Part shown: piece after piece, positions 45,848 to 56,135 of the stretch
Layout of the letters: each line of letters begins with the position of its first letter
Position numbering within the stretch: position 1 is the stretch's first letter
Source: Sphingobacteriales bacterium
Lineage (GTDB): Bacteria > Bacteroidota > Bacteroidia > Chitinophagales > Chitinophagaceae
Assembly (NCBI GenBank): GCA_027484425.1
Contig: JAIXSZ010000084.1
Location: 1-64,000, forward strand
Direction: 5' to 3'
DNA: 64,000 nucleotides
Program-made: the position numbers and the translations under genes
Notes under the pieces: generated by a model
Told to the model about the DNA's origin: nothing
The model's database searches: none
What the model saw: the letters and a program-made list of their open reading frames with translations, nothing else

Positions 45848-47233
45848 ATGACTAAAAAACTGTTGTTTATACTTATTGCATTTAGTGTATCCTTCTTAGT
45901 GATGGTGGGGTTATCGCTGTTCTCTATTGAGCGGTTAACCACCTTTACCGCCTATTCAAATGAATTACTACAAAGCAACAAAATCATAAGAACATTATAC
46001 AAAACCGAGGTATGTCTTAAAGACTTAGACCGATGGGAAAGAGGTTACATGCTGACAAAAGACACTGTATACATCAGACTAGTAAACAGTGCAGTAGACA
46101 GTATATACCCTACTATTGATGACCTAGAACTGTTAGTTAAAAAAGACAATATTGACTACAAAAACATTCTTGAACTCAGAGATCTTATCATATTAAGAAT
46201 AAGATATAGCAAATATAATTTTGCACTTATCGATACAACTAAACCAGAAGTAGCATCTACTTTCTATTTCGAAGGCAGGAAAAAAATGATTGCTGCCAAT
46301 AGGCTTATTCGCAAGTTACATAGCAACCAAAACATAATATTATCACAGAGATATAACAAACATCAATTTTATCAACAATTAACAACAAATACACTTAAGT
46401 TGTTATTGATTGTTTTTTGTACTGTTACACTGTTACTTTTTGTACTATTAGTTAAACTAATGAAAGTCAGCACTTTATATCAGAACAAACTACAGTCAAA
46501 AGTGCAAGAATTAAAAAATTCTCATTCGGAACTTCAGGATATTACTTACGCTATTTCGCACAACCTTCAAGAACCGCTAAGAAAAATTCAGGTTTTTAGC
46601 AATATGTTGATCTACAAAAACGATGAAATAGACAATGAAACTAATGAAACACTTAGTAGAATAAATAAGTCGGCATACAAGATGCATGTACTCATTGCCG
46701 ACCTATCTGATCTTACCAACCTCACAAAAACTGATGAGAATAAAAGCCCAACCGATTTAAATAGAATAGTACAACATGCACTGATAGATCTAAGTGAAAT
46801 TATTAAGGATAAGAATGCGAAATTTGAAATATGCGAGTTACCTATTCTTGATGGTTATGAGCCACAACTAAAAATGTTGTTTAAGGCTCTGCTAGAAAAT
46901 GCACTCAAATTTTCTAAAACTAATGAAAATTCGAAAATCACGATTAGTTATAACAAAGGAGCTAAAAAAAGAGAAAGTGCATCATCAAACCTTACCAATA
47001 AAGTATCCTATCATATTATTTCAGTAGCAGACGAAGGAATAGGTTTTGACAATAAGTACAACCATAACATATTCAAAATATTCGGTCGATTACACACCGA
47101 CCATTCAGCTTATGATGGCAAAGGACTGGGGTTAGCAAAATGTACTAGAATAATGAGTAACCATAATGGCTACATTGAGGCGGAAGGCAAAGCGGGTAAT
47201 GGAGCTACCTTTCATTTGTATTTTCCATATTAG
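45848..47233 (+). CDS. Membrane sensor histidine kinase
   Basis: 461 residues. TM1 at ~5-26 and TM2 at ~183-204 flank a ~155-residue periplasmic helical sensor domain of the CHASE3-like type. A short coiled coil leads to the phospho-acceptor region S-H-N-L-Q-E-P-L-R-K (His238, with the Asn/Gln variant seen in phytochrome-like kinases). The ATPase domain has the N box L-L-E-N-A-L-K-F, the G1 box D-E-G-I-G-F, an F box and the G2 box G-K-G-L-G-L-A. No response regulator is adjacent, so it is an orphan kinase here. The signal is unknown. The gene stands between GWxTD (divergent) and pckA. Confidence 0.92.
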   Translation: MTKKLLFILIAFSVSFLVMVGLSLFSIERLTTFTAYSNELLQSNKIIRTLYKTEVCLKDLDRWERGYMLTKDTVYIRLVNSAVDSIYPTIDDLELLVKKDNIDYKNILELRDLIILRIRYSKYNFALIDTTKPEVASTFYFEGRKKMIAANRLIRKLHSNQNIILSQRYNKHQFYQQLTTNTLKLLLIVFCTVTLLLFVLLVKLMKVSTLYQNKLQSKVQELKNSHSELQDITYAISHNLQEPLRKIQVFSNMLIYKNDEIDNETNETLSRINKSAYKMHVLIADLSDLTNLTKTDENKSPTDLNRIVQHALIDLSEIIKDKNAKFEICELPILDGYEPQLKMLFKALLENALKFSKTNENSKITISYNKGAKKRESASSNLTNKVSYHIISVADEGIGFDNKYNHNIFKIFGRLHTDHSAYDGKGLGLAKCTRIMSNHNGYIEAEGKAGNGATFHLYFPY

Positions 47234-47463
47234 CTTAGTTACAATATAACTAATAAACCATAAAATACAAATTCAGCATTCTAAATTGAATATACTTATA
47301 TTCTACTGAAATAAATATCAGAATGGGAATTCCGAAAATGAATCCAAAAAACTAAAAAAATATTTTCATTTCTTATCAACCAGATTACTGGCCCTTAAAA
47401 CAATGTTAGTAAAGTGAGAATAAAATTGAAAAATTTAACACACACTATTACGGCATTATGTAT

Positions 47464-47471
47464 TACTTTTG
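47464..47471 (+). promoter_or_regulatory. TAnnTTTG promoter element for pckA
   Basis: TACTTTTG followed by C, exact match 31 bp before the ATG at 47503. The rest of the 269-bp region after the kinase gene is AT-rich with nothing else recognisable. Confidence 0.6.
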
Positions 47472-47502
47472 CCCCCGAAAATTCTTAATAAAAATTTAAT
47501 CT

Positions 47503-49110
47503 ATGCAGGAATTCGGCAGAAAAAATCCATCAGTAAATTTAGCTGATCTAGGGATAAATGTTGGTATTGCACACTGGAATCTAACTCCGGAAGAACTGGT
47601 GAATACTACCCTATCATTAGGGCAAGGAGTGCTTAATGACACAGGAGCACTTTGCGTAAGTACTGGTAAATTTACAGGCCGCTCGCCCAAAGACAAATTC
47701 ACGGTACAAGATGCTATAACTGAGCATAGTGTAGATTGGGGAGATGTGAACATTCCAATGTCGCCTGATACCTTTGATAAGCTATATGATAAAGTATGCG
47801 CTTACCTTACTGGTAAAGAAGTGTGGGTAAGAGATGCATATGCATGTGCCGACCCTACCTACAGGCTGAACATAAGAGTAGTAAACGAAACACCATGGGC
47901 AAACTTGTTTTGTAATGACCTATTTCTACGTCCAACTGCTGACGAAATAGACAATCAAAATCACGACTGGCTCATACTACAAGTGCCTAGCTTTCAGGCA
48001 GACCCAGCTGTTGATGGTACTCGTCAGGCAAACTTTACAATTGTAAACTTTACTCGTAAGATCATTCTGATAGGTGGCTCTGGTTACACTGGAGAAATGA
48101 AGAAAGGTATATTTGGTGTACTTAACTTCATATTACCACACAATCATAAAGTACTAAGCATGCACTGCTCTGCCAACGAAGGCAAGAATGGTGATGTTGC
48201 TTTGTTCTTTGGTTTGAGCGGTACCGGCAAAACTACTTTGAGCGCAGATCCTGAGCGTGCCCTTATCGGTGATGACGAACACGGATGGTCAGAAACCAGT
48301 GTCTTCAATTTTGAAGGTGGATGCTATGCAAAATGTATAGATCTGAGCGCAGAAAAAGAACCACAAATTTTTGCTGCAATCAAACCGGGTGCATTGCTTG
48401 AGAACATTGTTTTTACCGATGGTACCAACACTGTAGATTACACAAATGCTAGTATTACGGAAAATACACGTGCTGCATATCCGATTGACTTTATAACGAA
48501 TGCCAAAGAACCATCTTATGGTGGTCAACCACAAAACATTTTCTTCCTTACTTGCGATGCATTTGGTATTTTGCCTCCTATATCTAAGCTTACAAAAGCG
48601 CAGGCAATGTATCACTTCATAAGCGGTTATACTGCTAAAGTAGCCGGTACAGAAGTGGGAGTAACTGAGCCTCAAACTACTTTCTCAGCTTGTTTTGGTC
48701 GCGTGTTTTTACCACTACACCCTGCTAAATATGCAGAATTATTAGGTAAAAAACTAGAAGAACACAGCAATGTAAATGTGTGGCTTATCAACACAGGCTG
48801 GAGTGGTGGTGCGTATGGTACAGGAAGCCGTATGAAATTGAGCTACACAAGGGCTATGATAACAGCTGCCATGAATGGGCAACTTGATAATGTGTCGTAC
48901 GAAGCACATCCAGTTTTCGGCATGTTAATGCCAGCTGAAGTACCAGGTGTGCCATCTGAAATATTGACTCCACGCAATACATGGAGCGACAAAGCAGCTT
49001 ATGACAAAAAAGCGAACGAATTGGCAAAACTGTTTGTGAACAACTTTGCAAAATATGCCGATAAAGCAAATGAGGAAATACGCTCTGCAGCACCAGTAGT
49101 TGTGGAATAG
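47503..49110 (+). CDS. pckA: Phosphoenolpyruvate carboxykinase (ATP)
   Basis: 535 residues, the normal length for the ATP-dependent enzyme. It converts oxaloacetate plus ATP to phosphoenolpyruvate and CO2, the entry step of gluconeogenesis, in the cytoplasm. Motifs: F-T-G-R-S-P-K-D-K-F near residue 58, substrate-binding G-S-G-Y-T-G-E-M-K-K near 195, the kinase-1a P-loop G-L-S-G-T-G-K-T-T at 237-245, L-I-G-D-D-E-H-G-W with the metal Asp near 255, and N-T-G-W-S-G-G-A-Y-G-T-G near 430. The gene has its own promoter element and a strong terminator. Confidence 0.97.
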   Translation: MQEFGRKNPSVNLADLGINVGIAHWNLTPEELVNTTLSLGQGVLNDTGALCVSTGKFTGRSPKDKFTVQDAITEHSVDWGDVNIPMSPDTFDKLYDKVCAYLTGKEVWVRDAYACADPTYRLNIRVVNETPWANLFCNDLFLRPTADEIDNQNHDWLILQVPSFQADPAVDGTRQANFTIVNFTRKIILIGGSGYTGEMKKGIFGVLNFILPHNHKVLSMHCSANEGKNGDVALFFGLSGTGKTTLSADPERALIGDDEHGWSETSVFNFEGGCYAKCIDLSAEKEPQIFAAIKPGALLENIVFTDGTNTVDYTNASITENTRAAYPIDFITNAKEPSYGGQPQNIFFLTCDAFGILPPISKLTKAQAMYHFISGYTAKVAGTEVGVTEPQTTFSACFGRVFLPLHPAKYAELLGKKLEEHSNVNVWLINTGWSGGAYGTGSRMKLSYTRAMITAAMNGQLDNVSYEAHPVFGMLMPAEVPGVPSEILTPRNTWSDKAAYDKKANELAKLFVNNFAKYADKANEEIRSAAPVVVE

Positions 49111-49132
49111 TATACAATCAATAAAATGATAC

Positions 49133-49168
49133 AAACAGGGGTAGAATCATTTTCTACCCCTGTTTCTT
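49133..49168 (+). terminator. Intrinsic terminator of pckA
   Basis: Perfect 14-bp stem (49133-49146 with 49152-49165), 5-nt loop, followed by a long T run. Confidence 0.9.
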
Positions 49169-49248
49169 TTTTTATACTTAATGCAACCACCTCTATAAAA
49201 CCAACATAGTATCTAATCGAAGTGCACCAAATTGTGATATAATTATTG

Positions 49249-49256
49249 TATATTTG
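49249..49256 (+). promoter_or_regulatory. TAnnTTTG promoter element for the DEAD-box helicase
   Basis: TATATTTG followed by C, exact match; implies a 5' leader of roughly 125-130 nt. Confidence 0.6.
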
Positions 49257-49259
49257 CAA

Positions 49260-49389
49260 TGTAACATTTTGTTCCAACCTTTTAGTGTCGGTTTTTTTAG
49301 GTACACCGGCTGTCAAATCCTGATCTCAAGTATCGGAATTATCAATACACTTCAGGGTTTCACTTTTTTATTTAATAAACAGATTACAA
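49260..49389 (+). promoter_or_regulatory. Long structured 5' leader of the DEAD-box helicase
   Basis: About 130 nt between the promoter element and the ATG. Possible pairings include GTCGG (49288-49292) with CCGGC (49306-49310), a bulged stem TCC-T-GAT with ATC-GGA (49318-49337), and an alternative CCTGA (49319-49323) with TCAGG (49352-49356). The last two share bases and are mutually exclusive. Helicases of this type are often cold-induced through their leaders; this is inference. Confidence 0.4.
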
Positions 49390-50658
49390 ATGACATTTAA
49401 TGAGTTAAACATTATATCGCCGATCCTCAGTGCGCTGGATGCGGAAGGATATAAAAACCCTACTCCCATCCAGGAGCAGGCAATACCAATATTGCTGGCA
49501 GGAAAAGACCTGCTAGGATGTGCACAAACAGGAACAGGCAAAACAGCAGCTTTTGCCATACCCATATTGCAACTGCTGGATGCAGCACATGCTGAACGGA
49601 ATCATAGAAACATAAAAGTATTGATACTGACTCCTACACGCGAGCTAGCTATACAAATAAATGAAAGTTTTGGAGCCTATGGTCGCAATCTTAAGTTAAA
49701 ACATACTGTTATATTTGGAGGTGTGCCACAGGGCGCACAAGTACAAGCTTTACAAAAAGGAATAGACATTTTGATAGCCACACCCGGCAGACTACTTGAC
49801 CTTATGAGTCAGGGTTATATCAGCCTGAAAGACCTAAGTATTTTTGTGCTAGATGAAGCTGACCGAATGCTGGACATGGGCTTTATACATGATGTAAAAA
49901 AAGTAGTAGCCAAACTACCATTGAAACGCCAAACACTGTTTTTCAGTGCCACGATGCCACCCGAAATACAAAAGCTGGCTAATACCATACTAGTGAATCC
50001 GGAAAAGGTAGAAGTAACACCAGCATCTACCACCGCCGAAACCATAGACCAAGCTGTATATTTTGTTGATAAAAAAGACAAAAGGCTACTACTCAACTTT
50101 GTGCTGCGCGACCCGAAGATAAAAATGGCATTAGTGTTTACCAGAACTAAACACGGAGCAGACAAGGTGGTAAAAGAACTGCATAAAGTAGACATAACGG
50201 CCGAGGCTATACATGGTAATAAATCACAAAATGCCAGACAACGTGCTCTTAGTAACTTTAAAGATGGAAAAATACGTGTACTGGTAGCAACAGATATAGC
50301 TGCCAGAGGAATAGACGTAGACAGCCTCACCCACGTTATCAACTACGAAATACCTGAAGTACCCGAAACCTACGTACACCGCATAGGACGTACTGGCCGT
50401 GCTGGAGCAGCAGGTATAGCAGTATCCTTTTGTGATGATGAGGAAAGAAGTGACTTCAAAAACATACTAAAGCTGATAGGCAAACAAATACCAGTGATTG
50501 AAGGTCATCCCTACCCTGCCTCAGGCTCGGGACAACTGACCATCAATCCGCCTAAAAACAAACAGGTTGTAGCACGCCCTGGTGCTGTGCCAGGAGCCGG
50601 AAATGGCACTGTAAGAAGGAGACCAACTGGAAGTACGAGAAGTTTTGACAAGCGATAG
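49390..50658 (+). CDS. DEAD-box RNA helicase (RhlE-like)
   Basis: 422 residues. An ATP-dependent RNA unwinding enzyme of the RhlE-type group in Bacteroidota, acting on rRNA or mRNA structure in the cytoplasm. Motifs in order: Q motif [11 protein letters not shown] near 19-29, motif I A-Q-T-G-T-G-K-T near 45, Ia P-T-R-E-L-A, Ib T-P-G-R, II D-E-A-D near 155, [31 protein letters not shown] basic Pro/Gly/Arg tail of ~50 residues probably binds RNA. The long leader suggests post-transcriptional control. Confidence 0.95.
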   Translation: MTFNELNIISPILSALDAEGYKNPTPIQEQAIPILLAGKDLLGCAQTGTGKTAAFAIPILQLLDAAHAERNHRNIKVLILTPTRELAIQINESFGAYGRNLKLKHTVIFGGVPQGAQVQALQKGIDILIATPGRLLDLMSQGYISLKDLSIFVLDEADRMLDMGFIHDVKKVVAKLPLKRQTLFFSATMPPEIQKLANTILVNPEKVEVTPASTTAETIDQAVYFVDKKDKRLLLNFVLRDPKIKMALVFTRTKHGADKVVKELHKVDITAEAIHGNKSQNARQRALSNFKDGKIRVLVATDIAARGIDVDSLTHVINYEIPEVPETYVHRIGRTGRAGAAGIAVSFCDDEERSDFKNILKLIGKQIPVIEGHPYPASGSGQLTINPPKNKQVVARPGAVPGAGNGTVRRRPTGSTRSFDKR

Positions 50659-50832
50659 TATTAAAAGCACATGATTGAAATAATTTAAGGCACGATATTT
50701 GTACTCAAATTAATTGTAACGATATTAACAGCTATTGAATTGTTATTTTTTTTGCTCTAGAAAGTATTTTGAATTCAAAAACCGCTTAACTTTACAGAAA
50801 CCATTTTTTATCTCAAAAATCAATTACGAAAA

Positions 50833-52281
50833 ATGAAAAAATTACTTTTACTCCTGGCCTCTGGCTCAATCGCCTTCTCGGCAGGTGCACAGCAGCGTGT
50901 AATGAGTGCAGTATCTACATTGCGCTCAGAAGAAGGTTTTACCAAAGTGAAGAAGTCTGATGAAATGCGCGCTTACATCAAATCAAAAAACAATGCAGCA
51001 TCAAAAGGCACAGCTCCTAATCGTTGGTACTACTATGCAGAATATTTCGATACACTGATGGAAATTCAGGGTTTCGGTACAGATCTTACAGTTCCGTTGT
51101 TGTGGAATGATACTTTGGCTCGTTACCAAACTACAACTGGTGAAGCTAACAACACAATGGTATCTGTAGCCAACGTTTTTGATCCTTCTTTCCCTGGTTT
51201 CAACAACTACGATTATTATCCAGGTATAATGAGAGTGACTCCTACAGACGCAGTTACTGTCACCAAAGTGGACGTATGGGGTGTATATGGTTATAACACA
51301 TCTAAATCTGCTGTAGTAGATACTATCCGTTTGTCTTTTGTTAAAGGTTCTGGTGGCCCAATGGCTTCTGATGATATCTTCAGTGGCTATTCTTTAGGTC
51401 CTGGTGGTCATTATGGTTCTACTTGTGTGTTCATGGACGTTCACTATGATAGCGTACGTAACTATCTACAGAAAGCAGGTATCCTTCCTACTTTGGCAGG
51501 AACTCCAAACACTGGCTTCACTTATGACATTCTATTGAACAACTCTGGTGCTACTCCAGCATGGGGTGATACACTTGCAAACGGTTTGTGGCATAAAGAA
51601 GTAACATTGCCTACTCCATTAAACGTTCCAGCTAATGGTTATGCAGCAGCTTCTATCTCTTTCAAGAGCGGTGATGCTTCATTCCCTACTACTACTCCTG
51701 GTACACGTGTTTTCAACAGCGATGGTACATACAACTACAACATGTTCCGTCCATTGGTAATGTACAAAACAGACGGTACTACAACTGATCCACAATGGGT
51801 AGATTACACTCACCCAATCACTGATAGTAACGCTAACTTATCTTATTATCGCAGACTGCCTGCATACCTTAACGGTTGGGAAGATACATACGTTCCATTG
51901 TGGGCATGGTCTACTAACAGTGGTGCTAACGCAGCTACATTACAGCACGTTTATATTGGTTATGAAGTACAGTGCGCAGCTTGCGGTGTAACTTTCGAAC
52001 CAGTTGTTGGTGTTAATCAAGTGGCTAACGTTACGAAAGCAAATGCTTATCCTAACCCAGCTAACGACCAAGTAAATGTACCTTTCACTGTTAGCGCTGC
52101 TACAGAAGTTACAGTAACTTTGAGCAATGTATTAGGTCAGGTAATAGCTACTCAGAACATGGGTAAAGTATCTACCGGTACTGCTGTATTCAACACTGCT
52201 TCTTTTGCTCCAGGTGTATACACTTACAGTGTTAACGCTAACGGTCAAAAAACTACAGGTCGTGTTGTATTGGCTCACTAA
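50833..52281 (+). CDS. T9SS type A sorting-domain protein, cargo 1
   Basis: 482 residues. A signal peptide (M-K-K-L-L-L-L-L-A, cleavage near A-G-A-Q) is followed by a ~380-residue beta-rich region without a recognised catalytic domain. That region includes F-N-N-Y-D-Y-Y-P-G and a Cys pair C-A-A-C-G just before the end. The C-terminal ~80 residues are the T9SS sorting domain: A-Y-P-N-P-A-N-D-Q near 405, L-S-N-V-L-G-Q, G-V-Y-T-Y-S-V, G-R-V-V-L-A. It is paralogous over its whole length to the next gene. Secreted or surface-attached; the role is unknown. Confidence 0.88.
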   Translation: MKKLLLLLASGSIAFSAGAQQRVMSAVSTLRSEEGFTKVKKSDEMRAYIKSKNNAASKGTAPNRWYYYAEYFDTLMEIQGFGTDLTVPLLWNDTLARYQTTTGEANNTMVSVANVFDPSFPGFNNYDYYPGIMRVTPTDAVTVTKVDVWGVYGYNTSKSAVVDTIRLSFVKGSGGPMASDDIFSGYSLGPGGHYGSTCVFMDVHYDSVRNYLQKAGILPTLAGTPNTGFTYDILLNNSGATPAWGDTLANGLWHKEVTLPTPLNVPANGYAAASISFKSGDASFPTTTPGTRVFNSDGTYNYNMFRPLVMYKTDGTTTDPQWVDYTHPITDSNANLSYYRRLPAYLNGWEDTYVPLWAWSTNSGANAATLQHVYIGYEVQCAACGVTFEPVVGVNQVANVTKANAYPNPANDQVNVPFTVSAATEVTVTLSNVLGQVIATQNMGKVSTGTAVFNTASFAPGVYTYSVNANGQKTTGRVVLAH

Positions 52282-52304
52282 TTGCTAAAACAAATTTTCG
52301 GTTG

Positions 52305-52342
52305 AAAGAGAGTAATGGAAACCCCATTACTCTCTTTTTGTT
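52305..52342 (+). terminator. Intrinsic terminator after cargo 1
   Basis: Perfect 14-bp stem (52305-52318 with 52324-52337), 5-nt loop, T run. Confidence 0.88.
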
Positions 52343-52583
52343 TACTAATGTATTCTTATCTGCGCACATATTTGGCGAAAAACAGAACTTCTATTCGCTT
52401 CATTTCGAAGGGCATTTCAACAAAAAAGAGTGACAATCCCCTACTATTAACAAAATGAAAAAATAGAACGTTTATTTTCTTGCCCAACTAGCAAAAGATT
52501 AATGTTTGGTACAATTTTTGCTGTTAATTATTTTATAAAAGTCAATCAAAAACCATCTTAGAATCTTTCCTAAAAACAAAAAA

Positions 52584-53960
52584 ATGAAAAAAACACTTTT
52601 ACTCATTGCTTCGGGTATTGTAGCCCTTTCCGTAGGTGCACAGGAGCGCACCATTAGCGTTTCAGCCAATCCAATACAAAACAACTATGACTACAGAGCA
52701 GTGAAAGAAGCAATCAATCAAAGAGATGCTGCTGCAAGGACAACTGCTGCCGACAGATGGTTTAGTTATGTAGACTATTTCGATCTAAATGAGACAGCCT
52801 TCTCTAGTTCTATTGCACTTGCTGCCCCTTATCTGTGGAAAGACACTATGGCTGTTATGGCATATTCTAGCGCATCAGGTGGCACTACTTGGCAACATAA
52901 CCGTACTGTATCTCTAGGATTGGTAGCGGATCTTGCATATTCTGGATTCAACAACTTCGACTACTTTCCAGGGTTGATGAATATCACCTCAACTAGCACA
53001 TATTCAGTAGACTCTATCCGTTTCTTTGGTAGGTATGGTTTTAATCCTCTGAAAACAAGTGTGGTAGATACCCTACGTGTTTCATTTGTATATGGCAATG
53101 GCGATGCTAGCGCTGACATTTACAGAGCAAACACTACAAATCCTGTAGTATTAGCAAATTATGGTCTTGCGTCTACCGATACTCTCAAAAACCACAGAAT
53201 GAGATTTGATAGTACAGTAACTAGAGCAAATGGTTCTACAGCAGTAGTAAAAGATATACTTTTAGACAATACTAGATGGGGCGACACGCTTTCAAATGGT
53301 ACTTTCGTAGGAGCGATAGCTATAGGAGCTACCGCTGCAGGTGTATCAATCCCAGCCAACAATATGATCGGTGCTTCGTTAACATTCATCAGCGGAGACC
53401 CTACTTTTGTAGCGCATGATACAGTTTTTGGTTCTACATTAGGCTACAAATACAATATGTTCCGTCCATTTGTAGCTTACAAAGGCACAACCTCTACCCC
53501 ACAGTTTGCTTCATACAGCCCACTTGACAGAAATAATGGTATGTTCAAAACGCTGCCTGATACTACACTAGGCTGGGGTGGACAATACATCCCAATGTGG
53601 TTCTGGAGTGCAAGTGGTGGTGCTAGTACAAACCAGTATCCGTATATCGACTTCCATGTTAAATGTGCAGCATGTGGTATAACAGGAAGTGTAAACGATG
53701 TAGCGCAAATAACGAGAATTGATGCCTATCCTAACCCAGCCAATGGAACAGTTAATGTACCATTTACTTTATCTGCAGCTTCAGATGTTACTGTTACGCT
53801 TAGCAATATGTTAGGTCAGGTTGTTGCTTCCTCTACCTTTGCCAATACCAAAAATGGCAAAGCAGTATTTAATACTTCAATTTTGCCAACAGGTATATAC
53901 ACTTACACCGTATCAACCAACGGTAAAAAATCTACAGGAAGAATCGCAGTAGTAAACTAA
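52584..53960 (+). CDS. T9SS type A sorting-domain protein, cargo 2
   Basis: 458 residues and a clear paralogue of cargo 1: a similar signal peptide (L-L-L-I-A-S-G), F-N-N-F-D-Y-F-P-G in the middle, Y-K-Y-N-M-F-R-P, C-A-A-C-G, and a sorting domain with A-Y-P-N-P-A-N-G-T near residue 380 and L-S-N-M-L-G-Q. The middle has diverged considerably. Each paralogue has its own terminator, so they are separate transcription units rather than one operon. Confidence 0.88.
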   Translation: MKKTLLLIASGIVALSVGAQERTISVSANPIQNNYDYRAVKEAINQRDAAARTTAADRWFSYVDYFDLNETAFSSSIALAAPYLWKDTMAVMAYSSASGGTTWQHNRTVSLGLVADLAYSGFNNFDYFPGLMNITSTSTYSVDSIRFFGRYGFNPLKTSVVDTLRVSFVYGNGDASADIYRANTTNPVVLANYGLASTDTLKNHRMRFDSTVTRANGSTAVVKDILLDNTRWGDTLSNGTFVGAIAIGATAAGVSIPANNMIGASLTFISGDPTFVAHDTVFGSTLGYKYNMFRPFVAYKGTTSTPQFASYSPLDRNNGMFKTLPDTTLGWGGQYIPMWFWSASGGASTNQYPYIDFHVKCAACGITGSVNDVAQITRIDAYPNPANGTVNVPFTLSAASDVTVTLSNMLGQVVASSTFANTKNGKAVFNTSILPTGIYTYTVSTNGKKSTGRIAVVN

Positions 53961-53980
53961 TATATCTTTAGTGATATTTT

Positions 53981-54019
53981 AAGTACAGGCTGCTATAAAA
54001 GGCAGCCTGTACTTTTTTA
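53981..54019 (+). terminator. Intrinsic terminator after cargo 2
   Basis: Perfect 13-bp stem (53981-53993 with 54002-54014) followed by a T run. Confidence 0.88.
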
Positions 54020-54086
54020 TCACTTACGTCTTTTTCCACGCTTACGAACAAACTTTTATTGATAATCATACCTAAACAAAAATTAA

Positions 54087-56075
54087 ATGAAAAAAAATCT
54101 ACTCATTTTGTCTATTGGTCTTTTAGCCAATAGCGCCATTGCCCAAAACGCCAAATATGTATTAGACAATACACAGAACGCCACCTGTAAAGTGCCATTT
54201 GTAGCACCACCTACCCACCACAAAAAAAGTATTAAACCGCAACCAGTAACTGCAGCCAGAACAACAGCTTCTACATTTTGGGGACCAGAAACTTTTGGTA
54301 GTGGCACAGCAAGTTCATTACCCACTGGATGGACAGCAAATTCACTACCTTTCTCAGGTAGTAGCACATGGAAGTGGGCGAATACTGCGTCTACATCTAC
54401 GTTCACTATGGGGTTGTTTAACTCTACCACAGCCTCAAATGGCTGGATGATTTTTGACTCCGATCTTATAGGAGCAGCATCTGGCGGTACCCCAAGTGGA
54501 TATTTACAAACACCACTCATCAATGCCTGTGCTACACAATCTTCTGTTCGGTTGAATTTCCAGAATTACTTCCGCAACTTTTACGACTCTTGTTCAGTAT
54601 GGGTATGTACCAATGCATCTTTTACACCTGGCACCTACCAGGTGTATCCTGTTGTGCTCAATAACACAACCCCTGTCAATGTATACACAGACAATCCGTC
54701 ACAAGTACAAATAAACATATCTCCATCAGCAGCTATGCAAACTGACGTGTACATACGTTTTGTATATTACGGATATGCAGGAGGTAGTTACTCGTGGATG
54801 ATAGACGACATCAACCTAAGTGACATGGACCCTGTAGATATATCTCTTGACAAGTCATCAATCGTTTACTATGGTGGAACATCTGCTGGTTTCTCTTCTT
54901 TTGGCGCCAAACCAGCTAAAATGATGGACACCGTTTACCCTGTTTCTTTTGCTACCAACTATGGTACTACTGGTTTTCCAGCAGCTACCGTTAATGCTAA
55001 AATCTTCCAGGGTACTACTTCTGTTTATGATAACAATGTTTCTGTGAATCTACCAGTTAATGCAGTAGACTCTATAGTTGATTTTGTACCGGTAGGCTCG
55101 CCTGCTGGCTACTTTTCTACTACCAATAGCACTTACACTGTACCGTTTGCGGTTAATATGACTGGCGATGCAGTAACAGCTAATAATTATGATTCTACCG
55201 TATATGTGGTTACAGATAGTACGTGGAGCGAAAATTCGCCCAATGCTCGCCTTACAGGAGGAGCATTTGTATACAGAACATCAACACCACCACTCATGTC
55301 GTTCAGCCCAGCTACTGGTTTTGTAGTTACTGCTGGTCGCACAGATACATTAACATCGGTAAGTGTAGCATTTGATGATAATACTGCTGCCGGCCAGGTG
55401 GTAGGTGTTCAAATATTCCATTTTGATGGCAGTAGCTGGCTATATGATGGTGTTACACAATTTAGACCATTGGCGGCCGAGGAAATCAGTACCGCTTCTA
55501 CTATAAGATATGCCTCTTTCAAAGTAGACGCTGACGCATCTGGTGGCAACATCATACTATCAGGTGGTGCTGAGGGCACTACTTATGCAGCAGTTATAAA
55601 AGGACAGGGTAATACAGCTGATGTAGTAGTACTACAAAGCACACCACCAGCACCTAATAGCATTGTAGGATACGTAGGTTTTTCTGACACCTCTTACAAT
55701 GATGGTGCTGGCAGCCAACAATTTGGTCAAGATGGACTTCCGTTTGCAAATGCTTCTGTGCCGTTAATAAACCTCAACTTCGGGCCAGTACCAGAAGTTA
55801 GTGTTAAAGACATTGCCAACAACTTCATAGCTGTCAATGCTTACCCCAACCCCGCCACTGATGAACTAGTAATTTCATTTTCGGGTGCCACTACCTCGAG
55901 TGTAACCGTAAGCATTACCAACATGCTGGGGCAAACAGTAGCTACGCAAACACTGACGAACGCTACGAGCAGCAAGGCAACTTTTAACACTAAGAAAATA
56001 CCATCTGGAGTCTATACCTATAATGTGTACTCTAATGGAATCAAAACTAATGGTCAGGTAGTGATAGCTCATTAG
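54087..56075 (+). CDS. T9SS type A sorting-domain protein, cargo 3, with jelly-roll/adhesin-like domain
   Basis: 662 residues. A signal peptide (I-A-Q-N) is followed by a domain at ~60-250 that resembles the cleaved-adhesin/MAM-like jelly roll: W-G-P-E-T-F-G, L-P-T-G-W, S-N-G-W-M-I-F-D-S-D, then Y-S-W-M-I-D-D-I-N-L. Ig-like beta regions fill ~260-560. The sorting domain has A-Y-P-N-P-A-T-D-E near 584 and T-N-M-L-G-Q-T-V. Cleaved-adhesin-type domains bind carbohydrates or host proteins in other species; the ligand here is unknown. It is not a full-length paralogue of cargo 1 and 2, but its sorting domain is close to theirs. Confidence 0.88.
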   Translation: MKKNLLILSIGLLANSAIAQNAKYVLDNTQNATCKVPFVAPPTHHKKSIKPQPVTAARTTASTFWGPETFGSGTASSLPTGWTANSLPFSGSSTWKWANTASTSTFTMGLFNSTTASNGWMIFDSDLIGAASGGTPSGYLQTPLINACATQSSVRLNFQNYFRNFYDSCSVWVCTNASFTPGTYQVYPVVLNNTTPVNVYTDNPSQVQINISPSAAMQTDVYIRFVYYGYAGGSYSWMIDDINLSDMDPVDISLDKSSIVYYGGTSAGFSSFGAKPAKMMDTVYPVSFATNYGTTGFPAATVNAKIFQGTTSVYDNNVSVNLPVNAVDSIVDFVPVGSPAGYFSTTNSTYTVPFAVNMTGDAVTANNYDSTVYVVTDSTWSENSPNARLTGGAFVYRTSTPPLMSFSPATGFVVTAGRTDTLTSVSVAFDDNTAAGQVVGVQIFHFDGSSWLYDGVTQFRPLAAEEISTASTIRYASFKVDADASGGNIILSGGAEGTTYAAVIKGQGNTADVVVLQSTPPAPNSIVGYVGFSDTSYNDGAGSQQFGQDGLPFANASVPLINLNFGPVPEVSVKDIANNFIAVNAYPNPATDELVISFSGATTSSVTVSITNMLGQTVATQTLTNATSSKATFNTKKIPSGVYTYNVYSNGIKTNGQVVIAH

Positions 56076-56094
56076 TCAATCATTTATTCACTAC

Positions 56095-56135
56095 AAAAGC
56101 AGGTTGAGCACTTCCGAACTCAACCTGCTTTTTGT
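56095..56135 (+). terminator. Intrinsic terminator after cargo 3
   Basis: Perfect 14-bp stem (56095-56108 with 56119-56132) followed by a T run. Confidence 0.88.
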
